Part shown: positions 39,093-50,418 of the stretch, piece after piece
Layout: each line of letters starts with the position of its first letter
Numbering within the stretch: the first letter of the stretch is position 1
From: Acidobacteriota bacterium
GTDB lineage: Bacteria; Acidobacteriota; Thermoanaerobaculia; UBA5066; Gp7-AA6
Direction of reading: 5' to 3'
NCBI GenBank assembly: GCA_020199905.1
Contig: JAIVJS010000013.1
Coordinates: 1 to 64,000, forward strand
Length of the DNA stretch: 64,000 bases
Translations under genes and position numbers: made by a program
Notes under the pieces: generated by a model
Databases searched by the model: none
Told to the model about the DNA's origin: nothing
What the model saw: only the letters and a program-made list of their open reading frames with translations

Positions 39093-39872
39093 TTGACCGA
39101 CGAGCCCTCGAGCGGCCGCCGGGAGGAAGGGGACGAGGAGCTCCCCCGGATGGGGTTCTTCGACCATCTCGAAGAGTTCCGGAAACGCCTCATCGTCTCC
39201 CTGATCGCGGTCTTCGTCGCTTTTCTTTTGTGCTGGAGCTGGGCGCAGGAAATCTTCGACTTTCTCGCCCGGCCGCTCCGGCGCGTGCTCCCGCCCGGCC
39301 AGAACCTGTCCTACACGACGCTCACCGAGCCCTTCCTGATGTATTTCCGCGTCGCCCTCTTCGCCGGCGTCATCCTCGCCTCGCCGGTGCTTCTCTGGCA
39401 GATCTGGCTTTTCGTCGCGCCCGCTCTCTACCGGAGAGAGCGGCGGTACGTCTGGCCGTTCATTCTCGCTGGACTCGTGTTCTTCCTGTCGGGCTGCGCC
39501 TTCGCCTACTACGAGGCGTTCCCGCTGGTGGTCGGATTCCTCGTGGGCGTCGGGAAGAGCTTCAACGCGGTCATCACCATCAACGAGTACCTGTCGACGG
39601 CGATCAAGCTCATCCTAGGCCTCGGCATCTGTTTCGAGACCCCGATTTTCATCTTCTTCCTGGCCCGGATGGGAATCGTGACCCCCGGCTGGCTCATGAA
39701 GAAGTTCAAGTACGCGATCCTGATCATCTTTGTCATCGCCGCCGTCATCACGCCGACGCCCGACATCGCCACGCAGTGCGTGTTCGCCTTTCCGATGATG
39801 GCGCTCTACCTGCTCGGCGTCGGCGTGGCGTGGATTTTCCGGAGGAGGGAAACGGAAACGGAGGCGAGCTAG
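39093..39872 (+). CDS. tatC: twin-arginine translocase subunit TatC
   Basis: The signal-peptide receptor of the Tat system in the inner membrane. It has 259 residues and six hydrophobic segments. It carries the N-terminal FFDHLEEFRKRL motif, the periplasmic EPFLMYFRVALFAG, and the ITPTPDIATQ loop near the last helices. The start may be the TTG at 39093 or the ATG at 39150, 19 codons later. The TAG stop overlaps the 3' end of the kdsC remnant on the other strand. Confidence 0.95.
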   Translation: MTDEPSSGRREEGDEELPRMGFFDHLEEFRKRLIVSLIAVFVAFLLCWSWAQEIFDFLARPLRRVLPPGQNLSYTTLTEPFLMYFRVALFAGVILASPVLLWQIWLFVAPALYRRERRYVWPFILAGLVFFLSGCAFAYYEAFPLVVGFLVGVGKSFNAVITINEYLSTAIKLILGLGICFETPIFIFFLARMGIVTPGWLMKKFKYAILIIFVIAAVITPTPDIATQCVFAFPMMALYLLGVGVAWIFRRRETETEAS

Positions 39873-40122
39873 CCGTCAGCTGCCAGCTCCCGGCTCTCAG
39901 CCCGCCGCCCGAGCCTTCGGTTGCGCGCCAGGACGAGCTCGATGAACTCGCGGACGGCGCCGCGTCCGCCCCGGTTCTTCAGGACCACGTCAGCGGAGCG
40001 GCGGGGAAGTCGTTTCCGTCGTCCGAGAGATAGATCCGGCCGTCTGTGAGAACGCCGTCGACGTCGAAGAAGAGCGCGCGGATGGGGAGGGTCCGATTGG
40101 CGCGGCCCGATCGGGAGCTCAC
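39869..40122 (-). pseudogene. kdsC: Kdo-8-phosphate phosphatase remnant with internal deletion
   Basis: The GTG at 40122 overlaps the kdsD stop as GTGA. It opens a normal KdsC N-terminus (RALFFDVDGVLTDGRIYLSDDGN) with the HAD nucleophile Asp. The frame then runs to a stop at 39979. From 39994 another frame encodes a normal KdsC C-terminus (ADVVLKNRGGRGAVREFIELVLARN). About 95 residues, including the HAD motifs II and III, are missing between them and the frame is shifted. The product cannot be a working phosphatase unless this is an assembly error. Confidence 0.8.
39872..39902. repeat. heptanucleotide repeats, AGCTGCC/GTCAGCT family
   Basis: GCCGTCAGCTGCCAGCTCCCGGCTCTCAG lies between tatC and the conserved part of the kdsC remnant, and supplies the last codons of that remnant (AESRELAADG). 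Confidence 0.7.
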
Positions 40123-41075
40123 GCGGTGACTCCCGCGGAGAGAAGGTCGTGAAGGTGGACGGCGCCGGTGAGGCGGCCGTCTTCCACGACGAACAGCGAC
40201 GTGATGCGCGACGCTTCCATCGTGGCGAGCGCGGTGGAGGCGAACTCCTCGCCGCCGATGGTCCGCGGGCCGGGATGGAGGCAGGTCCCCGCGGTGCGCG
40301 AGAGCAGCGCGGCGTCCTTCTCCAGGAGACGGCGCAGGTCTCCGTCGGAGATCACCCCGAGCAGCCGGTCCTCCCGATCCACGACAGCGGTGATGCCCAT
40401 CATCTTGCGGGACATCTCGTGGATCGTCTCCGCCATCGGCGTCTCCGTCCCGACTCTGGGGACGCGGTCGCCCGTCCGCATCAGGTCCTTGATCTTCAGG
40501 AACCGTTTTCCGATGTCCCCGCCGGGATGGAGCGCGGCGAAGTCCTCCTCGCGGAAGCCCCGCATCTCGGAGAGCGCCATCGCGAGAGCGTCGCCGACTG
40601 CCAGCATCGCCGTCGTCGAAGCCGTCGGAGCGAGGTTCAACGGGCACGCCTCCCGCGACACGGTGATCGCCATCGCGATGTCCGCCGCCCGGGCCACCGA
40701 CGACCCGGGGGTGCCTGTCATGGCGATCGTCCTCACGTGGCGTGTGCGCGCGAACTCGAGGAGCCGCACGATCTCGGGAGTCTCGCCGGAATAGGAGAGG
40801 GCGAGAACGAAATCGCCGGCCACCAGCATGCCGAGGTCGCCGTGGCTCGCCTCCGCGGCGTGAAGGAAATACGCCGGGGTGCCCGTCGAGGCGAGCGTGG
40901 CGGCGATCTTCTGGCCGATCAGCCCCGATTTTCCGAGCCCGGTGACGCAGAGGCGGCCGGCCGACGCGGAGATCTCCTCGACGGCGCGCACGAACCCGGG
41001 ACCCAGGTTGCCGATCTGTTCGCGGACGGTATCGGCCTCTATCTGGAGAACCCGGCGCGCCGCTTCGAGGATCAC
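40119..41075 (-). CDS. kdsD: arabinose-5-phosphate isomerase (KdsD/KpsF)
   Basis: It converts ribulose-5-phosphate to arabinose-5-phosphate, the first step of Kdo synthesis for LPS. The 318-residue protein has an N-terminal SIS domain (VTGLGKSGLIGQKIAATLAS, HAAEASHGDLGM, SYSGETPEI) and two C-terminal CBS domains (MAETIHEMSRKMMGITAVVD and the last 60 residues). The start is GTG. It is upstream of, and coupled to, the broken kdsC. Confidence 0.95.
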   Translation of the reverse strand: MILEAARRVLQIEADTVREQIGNLGPGFVRAVEEISASAGRLCVTGLGKSGLIGQKIAATLASTGTPAYFLHAAEASHGDLGMLVAGDFVLALSYSGETPEIVRLLEFARTRHVRTIAMTGTPGSSVARAADIAMAITVSREACPLNLAPTASTTAMLAVGDALAMALSEMRGFREEDFAALHPGGDIGKRFLKIKDLMRTGDRVPRVGTETPMAETIHEMSRKMMGITAVVDREDRLLGVISDGDLRRLLEKDAALLSRTAGTCLHPGPRTIGGEEFASTALATMEASRITSLFVVEDGRLTGAVHLHDLLSAGVTA

Positions 41076-41096
41076 TGGGCCCTATCTTAGCCGTGG

Positions 41097-41163
41097 GCGA
41101 GGCGCTGGGCGACAGGCGAAAGGCGAAGGGCGAAGGGCGAAGGGCGAAAAAGGCGAAGGGCGG
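41097..41163. repeat. heptanucleotide repeats, GGGCGAA/AGGCGAA units
   Basis: The clearest GGGCGAA array: about eight units between GCGCTGGGCGAC and GGCGAAGGGCGGG, upstream of kdsD. Confidence 0.88.
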
Positions 41164-41187
41164 GAATGCGGCGTGATCCGGGCGTTT

Positions 41188-41217
41188 ACCCGCTCAACGC
41201 TCAACGCTCAACGCGTC
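41188..41217. repeat. heptanucleotide repeats, CGCTCAA units
   Basis: Three consecutive CGCTCAA units followed by CGCGTCAAC, running into the stop codon region of the HEAT-repeat gene. Confidence 0.85.
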
Positions 41218-42296
41218 AACACCTCCTCGATGTAGCCGAGCGCCCGAGGGTCCTTTGACTGACCGAGCCAGAAGAGCGCCTGCTTTCGGACCGCGGGATT
41301 CCGGTTGGTTTTCGCGACGTGGATCAGCTGGGTCGTCGACTCCTCCGCCGGCAGCTGTGTCAGCGCGAACACCGCCTTCTTCTTGACCTCGGTCTCGGGA
41401 TCGTCCCGGATCGCCGCGGTGATCGCGTCGGCGGCGCGCCGGCCGGCCTTGTGCGCCAGCCAGAAAAGCGCCTGTCCCCGCACGCCGGGGCTTTCGTCCC
41501 GCTTCGCCATCTCGATCAGGGTGGAGACCGCTTCCGGCACGGGACTCTGAGACAGCGCGAACGTGAGGTTCTTCCGAACCGAATCGCTCGGCTCCTCCGT
41601 CGAGAGACGCTTCAGGATCTCGTATCCGCGCCGGCCTCGCGAGTTTCCCAGCCAGAACATCGCCTTCTTGCGGATGGATTCGCTGGTCGGGGGCAGGGCG
41701 AATTTCTCGAGCGCCGCGTCCGCCGACGGATCCTCGTGCAGGGCGATGGCGGTCAGCGCCTCGCGCGAAGGCCGCCCTTCACTCGATTCTTCGTCCTCGC
41801 GGTCCCGGCCGCCGGCCACCATTCCCGACAGAAGGGCCACGCTCTCCGACGGCCGGACCCCGGTCAGCCAGACGACCGCCATGCCGCCGCCGTCGATCGA
41901 GCAGGCATCGGAGAAGAGGCGCAGCCGGGTCGTTCGCCCTTTCTCCGCGCGATGGAACACCAGCATGCGCACGCCGGACGCCAGCTCTGCCCGGGAAGTC
42001 CGCTGTGACGTCTGCGAAGATCGGCCGGGCTCCAGGGCGCAGGTTCCGGAGCAGCCGTTTCCATCCCAGGAGTCGCCGCAGCAGAGGCCTTGTCCTTCCG
42101 GCGAAGGCACCGCGTAGCCGATCCACACCGGCGAGGCCGACGCGGCGGCCGCGCGAAACGCGCGCTCGAGGCCCGAGGACGCGTCCCGCGTCTCGGCGCG
42201 CGCGTTGGTGAGACCGGACGGTCCCTCCGCCGGAGCAGGGAGGGCGGCGCCGGCACAGACGAGCAGGGCGGCGAGGACCGGTCCCCTCCGCGTCAC
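41208..42296 (-). CDS. exported HEAT-repeat protein
   Basis: A 362-residue protein with a signal peptide (GPVLAALLVCAGAALPAPAEG), a cysteine-rich stretch (GLCCGDSWDGNGCSGTC) and then HEAT/PBS-lyase-type helical repeats from about 195 to the end. The repeat phrase is V-R-x-x-ALFWLG (for example NPAVRKQALFWLGQSKDPRA). Such repeats bind other proteins. The GTG start overlaps the upstream TGA (GTGA). It is the last gene of the sigma/anti-sigma operon, so it is probably an envelope-stress target or sensor component (inference). Confidence 0.8.
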   Translation of the reverse strand: MTRRGPVLAALLVCAGAALPAPAEGPSGLTNARAETRDASSGLERAFRAAAASASPVWIGYAVPSPEGQGLCCGDSWDGNGCSGTCALEPGRSSQTSQRTSRAELASGVRMLVFHRAEKGRTTRLRLFSDACSIDGGGMAVVWLTGVRPSESVALLSGMVAGGRDREDEESSEGRPSREALTAIALHEDPSADAALEKFALPPTSESIRKKAMFWLGNSRGRRGYEILKRLSTEEPSDSVRKNLTFALSQSPVPEAVSTLIEMAKRDESPGVRGQALFWLAHKAGRRAADAITAAIRDDPETEVKKKAVFALTQLPAEESTTQLIHVAKTNRNPAVRKQALFWLGQSKDPRALGYIEEVLTR

Positions 42297-43249
42297 TCGC
42301 CCCTCCCGGTTCCCGAGTCGATCGAGACGGGCCCGTTGACGGTCGAGAGGGTCACGACGGGGGTCCCGGACCCGAACTCGATGCGCCGCGAATCGTCGTC
42401 CCAGGACTTCCGCGCCGCGTCGCAGGCGGCCGCGCGGCAACGCACCGGCGAATGCCCCGAGCTTTCGACGAGGGTCGCCGACCGGTAGCCGTCCGGGATG
42501 TGCAGCGTCACCGGTCCGTTCACGGCGTGCCCTTCGAGCCGGCCGTCCCGCCACGAGGCGCCCGAGAGGCGCACGGAGATCGGGCCGTTGGACGTCCGCA
42601 GCCGGAGGTTGCCCGAATCGCCGGAGACCGAGATCGGTCCGTTGTCGGCGCGCGCGTCGACGTCCCCCGTCGTGCCCTTCAGGGAGATCGGACCGTTCTG
42701 GGCGCGGGCCTCGATCGACGCCGAGCAGTCGCGGAAGCTGAGCGGCCCGTTCTGCACGCTGGCAGCGATCCTGCCCGAGAACCCCTCGAAGTGCAGCGGG
42801 CCGTTCGCCGATTCCGCGTTGAGATTTCCCGCGGCGGGGCCGTCGACGAGAAAGAAGACCGTCCACCCGTCGCCGGCGGGCCCCTTCACTTCGAGCTCGC
42901 CCCGGCTCACGCTCACCGAGATCTGCGGCAGGAGATCCGCCGACACGGCGGCCTTGCAGGCGAGCACGCCCCAGTCCGCGCGCCCGGAGCTGCGGAACCA
43001 CGCGCCCGCGTTTTTCGGGAGCCGGACCGTCAGCGGGTCGCGGCCCGCCGCCGCGGCGAGACTCTCCTCGGCGCGGGCCCCGTCGCGGTCGTCCCACCGC
43101 ACGGTGATGTCGGAGCAGGCGCGCACGGCGTCGTCTGCGGTCGTCACGCTCATGTTGTCGCCCTGGTGGGACCAGCGCCCGCTCGACGCCGCGGCGGGGG
43201 CCACGGCCGCGGCGAAAGCGATCAGCGCGAATGCGGTTCCTCGGAGCAT
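42293..43249 (-). CDS. exported DUF4097-like beta-repeat protein
   Basis: A 318-residue secreted protein with a signal peptide (FALIAFAAAVAPAAAS). Seven or so copies of an N-G-P-[IVL] phrase occur at about 20-residue spacing (SANGPLHFEGF, VQNGPLSFRD, AQNGPISLKG, ADNGPISVSG, TSNGPISVRL). This is the pattern of a DUF4097/adhesin-like right-handed beta-helix. AGGAGG lies before the ATG. It is coupled to the HEAT gene downstream and 70 bp after another HEAT gene. Function unknown; surface exposure is likely. Confidence 0.78.
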   Translation of the reverse strand: MLRGTAFALIAFAAAVAPAAASSGRWSHQGDNMSVTTADDAVRACSDITVRWDDRDGARAEESLAAAAGRDPLTVRLPKNAGAWFRSSGRADWGVLACKAAVSADLLPQISVSVSRGELEVKGPAGDGWTVFFLVDGPAAGNLNAESANGPLHFEGFSGRIAASVQNGPLSFRDCSASIEARAQNGPISLKGTTGDVDARADNGPISVSGDSGNLRLRTSNGPISVRLSGASWRDGRLEGHAVNGPVTLHIPDGYRSATLVESSGHSPVRCRAAACDAARKSWDDDSRRIEFGSGTPVVTLSTVNGPVSIDSGTGRGE

Positions 43250-43319
43250 GGTGTCCTCCTTCGAGTCTCGTTGGTGGTTGGGTGTCGTGCGTTTTCCGTC
43301 CGCGATCGGCGGATCGCTT

Positions 43320-44561
43320 TCAGCGGTTCAGGATCTCCAGCATGTAGTCGGTCGCTTCCTTGTTGTGCATGATCGAGAGCTTCGAGACCGCTTCGGCTTT
43401 CATCCGCGGGTCCTTCTCGGTGCGGGCGATCTCGACCAGAGCGTGCGCGTTGTTCTGGAGGAAGAGTCCCTGCAGGACCGCCTTACGGACCTCGGGGTCC
43501 TTCTCTCCCTGATAGATCGAGAGCAGAGCGGGGCCGGCATGGCCGTGGTCCATCAGGCCGAGCCTGTGGATCGCGGCGCGGCGAAGGGCGGGCGACGGTT
43601 CCGTCCGCGCGAGCTCCAGAACGTGGTCGACGTCTCCCGCGATGAACATCGCCTGGAGGATCGAGTCCTTGACGCTTTCGGCCGACTCGGCCCGATACAT
43701 CTGCCAGAGCTCGGTGCGCGCGCCCATGACGCCGAGCTGATGGACCGCGGCCGACCGCAGCGCCGGGCTCTTCTCGTTGCGCGCGGCCGCGAGCACCCTC
43801 TCCCGGTTCCCCGACACCATGAAAGCGTGGAGGACTCTCTCCTTCACCTCGTTCGACGTCGAGGAGTCGTAGATCTCCGAGAGCAGCTGAGCGTTGCCCT
43901 TTCCCCCGAAGACCCCGAGATAGTGAATCGCCTTTTCCTGGAGGTCCGGTCCCGACCTGCCGCGGGCGGCGGAGGCGAGGATGTCCCGTCCCCGGGGCGA
44001 CGAGCTCTGGGCGAGGACGAAGAGGGCCCGCTCCTTCAACTTCGGCGACGCGGAGCCGTTCAACACCTTCTCGAGCAGAGGAAGCGCTCGCTCCGGGTCC
44101 GTGTTCATCAGGCTGTTGAGCGCCATCAGCTTCAGGTCCTCGTCGTTGCCGTCTTCGCGCAACACGGTGCGGCCCGAGCCCGGCTGGATCTCGAGCTCCA
44201 GCGCGCGTGCCTCCTTGCGCCAGGTGCTCTTGGGATATTTCGAGGCGAAGCCCCGGAGAATCTCGAGCGCGGCGTCCGGCCGGCCCTGCCTGTTGAGCGC
44301 ATAGGCCACCCAGTACGTCGCGCCGTCCGCCCGGGCGCCGCCCATCTCCGCGGCCTTCCGGAAGGACCTGACCGCCTCCTCCCACTCTCCGTCATCCAGG
44401 GCCCGAGTCCCGCGGTCGTACATCTGGGTTTCGCGAGCCGCCCGGTCGTCGGGGTCCGCCGCCTCGGGCACGAGCAGCGCCTCGAAGGAGAGAGCGGCCG
44501 CGGCGGGAGCGAACCCCGCGGAGAGGGCGAGGACCAGCAGGCCGAGAGCTCCTCTTTTCAT
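43320..44561 (-). CDS. exported TPR and HEAT-repeat protein
   Basis: A 413-residue protein with a signal peptide (ALGLLVLALSAGFAPAAAAL), one TPR-like segment (GTRALDDGEWEEAVRSFRKA) and about eight HEAT-type repeats to the C-terminus (LKERALFVLAQSSSPRGRDIL, LRSAAVHQLGVMGARTEL). Its ATG overlaps the anti-sigma TGA as ATGA. It is a paralogue in design of the HEAT protein ending the same operon. Confidence 0.8.
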   Translation of the reverse strand: MKRGALGLLVLALSAGFAPAAAALSFEALLVPEAADPDDRAARETQMYDRGTRALDDGEWEEAVRSFRKAAEMGGARADGATYWVAYALNRQGRPDAALEILRGFASKYPKSTWRKEARALELEIQPGSGRTVLREDGNDEDLKLMALNSLMNTDPERALPLLEKVLNGSASPKLKERALFVLAQSSSPRGRDILASAARGRSGPDLQEKAIHYLGVFGGKGNAQLLSEIYDSSTSNEVKERVLHAFMVSGNRERVLAAARNEKSPALRSAAVHQLGVMGARTELWQMYRAESAESVKDSILQAMFIAGDVDHVLELARTEPSPALRRAAIHRLGLMDHGHAGPALLSIYQGEKDPEVRKAVLQGLFLQNNAHALVEIARTEKDPRMKAEAVSKLSIMHNKEATDYMLEILNR

Positions 44562-45313
44562 GCGCGTTTCCTTTCGGTCAGAGCGTCCCGATGGGAGGGC
44601 GCCGTCCGCTCGCCGGCGCGAATTCGCGACGAGAGGACGCGAAGCCGAAACAGCACCCCATCGGCCTCGATGCGGCGGGCGAGCGCCTCGCGCTGGGCCC
44701 CGGTCAGCCGGGAGGGTCCGTGCTCGACGTCGAGCAGCACCCGCTCCAGCTCGTCCAGGACTCCGGTGATGGCCGGCTCGCCGGCGCGCCGCGCGGACTG
44801 GCGGATGAGCCGGTTCGCCGGCAGAAGCTCCGTCAGGCGCGCCTGCTCGGCCGAGACGTCGAGCGCGCCGTCGGGGGCGTTCGAGAGCTCCAGGAGAACG
44901 GCCTCGGACCGCGCCAGGTGGCCTGAGAGCTCGGCGAAGAGAACCCGCTGCCGCAGAGCGGCGAGCTCCTCCGCCCCGGGCGGGCGGGGAGCGGCGAGAC
45001 GGCCCGCCAGGAACCCCGCGAGGATGAGCGCGGCGATCGCGGCGCCCACACCGAGCGGCCGTAGCCCGAACGGCCACGCCCATGCCTGCGCCCGCGGCGG
45101 AGGCTCCGTCAGCCGCGGCTGAAGGCGCGCCCAGACGTCGCGGCCGTAGCCCGGTCCACGCTCCGGAACAGGCGCCCCCCCGGCGGCGTGCAGGACCGCG
45201 CGGAGATCCGCCAGGCTCCCGGCGCACTCGGCGCACTCCGCCACGTGCGATCCGGTCTTGCGGTCCGCGTCCCAGTGGAAGCTCAGGAGGTCCTCGTCGG
45301 TGGGATGCGTCAT
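44558..45313 (-). CDS. anti-sigma factor with zinc-finger motif and one membrane helix
   Basis: A 251-residue protein. Its cytoplasmic N-terminus carries an anti-sigma zinc-finger motif (SHVAECAEC, the H-x3-C-x2-C form). A membrane helix follows at about 96-115 (LGVGAAIAALILAGFLAGRLA). The periplasmic part is helical with a heptad-like pattern, recalling heavy-metal-resistance or CpxP-like sensors. It overlaps the sigma gene by ATGA. It should hold the sigma factor inactive until an envelope signal arrives. Confidence 0.83.
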   Translation of the reverse strand: MTHPTDEDLLSFHWDADRKTGSHVAECAECAGSLADLRAVLHAAGGAPVPERGPGYGRDVWARLQPRLTEPPPRAQAWAWPFGLRPLGVGAAIAALILAGFLAGRLAAPRPPGAEELAALRQRVLFAELSGHLARSEAVLLELSNAPDGALDVSAEQARLTELLPANRLIRQSARRAGEPAITGVLDELERVLLDVEHGPSRLTGAQREALARRIEADGVLFRLRVLSSRIRAGERTAPSHRDALTERKRA

Positions 45314-45870
45314 CGGGCGGCGCTCCGAAGCGGGCCGAGGTCTTCCCGCAGCTTCGCGACGGCCCGGAAGACGCAGTTCTTGGCGGCGCCGGCGCGCACC
45401 CCGAGGATGCCGGCGACCTCGCCGATCGACCGGCCCTCGAAGTGACGCAGGGTGAAGGCGGCGCGCTCCATGGCGGAGAGACGGTCGAGGGAGGCCTGCA
45501 TCCGGCGGTCGATCTCGGATCCGTAGGCCGCCGCTTCCGGCCCCGAGCCCGCGTCGGGGACGAGATCGGCGTCCGGGGAGGAAGAGGCGGAGAACGCCGC
45601 GCCCCTGCGCCGCCGGAGGAGATCGACGGCGCAGTTGGCCGCAATCCGATGGAGCCACGTGGACACCTCGGAGGTCCCCTTGAACCGCTCGAGCCCTCGA
45701 TACGCCTTCAGGAAGGTCTCCTGCACCACGTCCTCCGCGTCTTCTTCGTTTCCCGTCATCCGGAAGGCCAGCCCGAAAACGTGCCGGCTGTGCGTTTCGA
45801 CGATCTCCCGGAAGGCGTCCCGGTCGCCGGCCTTCGCTCGGAGGACGGCCGCTCGATCGATCCCTTCCAT
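45310..45870 (-). CDS. ECF RNA polymerase sigma factor (RpoE-like)
   Basis: A 186-residue ECF sigma with region 2 (GLAFRMTGNEEDAEDVVQETFLKAYRG, shortened) and the -10 recognition segment TWLHRIAANCAVDLLRRRR. A variable linker and region 4 follow (ERAAFTLRHFEGRSIGEVAGILGV). The HTH has AGAAKNCVFRA instead of the common GTVKSRLHRA, a divergent but typical acidobacterial-style variant (the comparison is from memory). First gene of the operon with its anti-sigma. Confidence 0.92.
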   Translation of the reverse strand: MEGIDRAAVLRAKAGDRDAFREIVETHSRHVFGLAFRMTGNEEDAEDVVQETFLKAYRGLERFKGTSEVSTWLHRIAANCAVDLLRRRRGAAFSASSSPDADLVPDAGSGPEAAAYGSEIDRRMQASLDRLSAMERAAFTLRHFEGRSIGEVAGILGVRAGAAKNCVFRAVAKLREDLGPLRSAAR

Positions 45871-45957
45871 CCGATCAGTTAGACGGGGCGAGGCGCCCGC
45901 GGTTAGCCGGGGAGGCGAGATTTGTGCGGCCGGCCATGGGGGAGGTATACCCCTGGG

Positions 45958-46000
45958 GCCGGGAATCGGGAATCGGGAAACGGGAAACGGGAACCGAAGG
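45958..46000. repeat. heptanucleotide repeats, GGGAATC and GGGAAAC units
   Basis: CGGGAATCGGGAATCGGGAAACGGGAAACGGGAACC: two GGGAATC then two GGGAAAC units, showing drift within one array. They lie in the spacer between the sigma gene and dedA. Confidence 0.87.
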
Positions 46001-46021
46001 AGCCAAACCCTCTCCGGGTTG

Positions 46022-46057
46022 CATGGACGCTCGACGCTGAACGCTCAACGCTCGACC
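46022..46057. repeat. heptanucleotide repeats, CGCTCGA/CGCTGAA/CGCTCAA units
   Basis: GACGCTCGACGCTGAACGCTCAACGCTCGACC: five units of the CGCTCAA family, a few bases before the DedA-rhodanese leader. Confidence 0.87.
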
Positions 46058-46091
46058 GGCTTCTCCGGCCCCACTCCGGTACCATCGCTCC

Positions 46092-47066
46092 GTGCACCCG
46101 CTGGTCGAGACCGTCCTCAAATACGGTCTGCCTTTCGTCTTTGTGAACGTGCTGCTCGAACAGATCGGGCTGCCGATTCCGGCGGTGCCTACCCTGATCG
46201 TCGCCGGCGCCCTGACGGTCGAGCACGACATCCGGGTGGCCCATGTTCTTCTCGTTGCGCTCGTCGCCTGCCTGATCGCGGATTCGATCTGGTACGCGCT
46301 GGGGCACCGCCTGGGTCTCGGAATCCTGAAGACCCTGTGCCGGATCTCGCTCTCTCCGGATTCCTGCGTCCGGCAGACGTCGAGCGCGTTCGAGCGGTGG
46401 GGAATGCCCTCGCTGCTCGTCGCCAAGTTCATCCCGGGCTTCTCGACGGTCGCGCCGCCGCTCGCCGGGGCGATCGGGCGGCGGCCGCTCGCTTTTCTCT
46501 TCTACGACGCGGGCGGGTCCCTGATCTGGGCGGGCGGAGCCGTTCTTCTCGGCCGCGTCTTCCACCGAGCGGTCGAGCGGGCTCTCGACTTTCTGGCCGG
46601 CATCGGAACGGGCGCCTTTGCGCTGCTCGGCACGGCGCTCTTCCTGTTCATCCTGCTCAAATGGTGGCAGCGCCGCCGGTTTTACCGGGCCCTGCGGATG
46701 GCGCGGATTACCGTCGAGGAGCTCCAACCCCTGCTCTCCGGGAAGCTGGCTCCCGTCGTTCTGGACGTGCGCACGCAGGGTGCCCGCATGGCAGATCCCC
46801 GGCGTATTCCGGGCGCGCGGACGCTCGAATACGGCGAGATCGAGGCGAAGGCCTCGTCTCTGCCCGGAGACCGGCAGATCGTTCTCTACTGCACGTGACC
46901 GAACGAAGCCTCGGCGGCCCGTGTGGCCCGCGCGCTGATCGACAGAGGATTCAAGAACGTACGGCCCCTCGCGGGAGGATTCGAAGCGTGGGTCGCGGCC
47001 GGTTTTCCCATCGAGGAGTTCTCAGAGGAGGAGCGCCCCGGGAAACTGTCGTCGGGGCTGTCCTGA
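46092..47066 (+). CDS. DedA-rhodanese fusion with in-frame TGA, candidate selenoprotein
   Basis: Residues 1-200 are a DedA/SNARE-associated membrane protein (EQIGLPIPAVPTLIVAGAL, AKFIPGFSTVAPPLAGAIG). A C-terminal rhodanese domain follows, ending at VLYCT before a TGA at 46896-46898. The same frame continues for 55 conserved-looking codons (PNEASAARVARALIDRGFKN, PLAGGFEAW) to a true TGA at 47064. In relatives I recall, the loop reads YC[TSA]CPNEA, so the TGA replaces the second Cys of CxC. Either it encodes selenocysteine or the gene carries a nonsense mutation. If Sec is not inserted, the product ends after 268 residues with half a rhodanese domain. The start is a GTG at 46092. Confidence 0.72.
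46899..46940 (+). promoter_or_regulatory. candidate bacterial SECIS hairpin
   Basis: Starting 17 nt after the TGA, GGCC (46916-46919) and GGCC (46925-46928) can pair around a CGUGU loop. An imperfect lower stem extends it. A small loop with G at position 1-2, about 16-37 nt from the UGA, is what bacterial SECIS models describe. The 4-bp upper stem is short and GC-rich DNA forms such stems by chance. Confidence 0.4.
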
Positions 47067-47124
47067 CTCCCTGACCGGCCTGCGATCCTCGAGCCGCGGT
47101 TTCGCTCCTCGAAAGACCCGGTGC

Positions 47125-50383
<3,259 letters not shown>

Positions 50384-50418
50384 CACGTCGGGAAGAAGAG
50401 TGTATTCTCTGCCGCGCC

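Noticed and set aside
41097-41163. CRISPR-like direct repeats
   Set aside because: Units are 7 bp and contiguous with no spacers; no cas genes nearby.
46880-46940. Frameshift as the cause of the rhodanese interruption
   Set aside because: The downstream rhodanese sequence is in the same frame as the upstream part, so only the TGA codon separates them.
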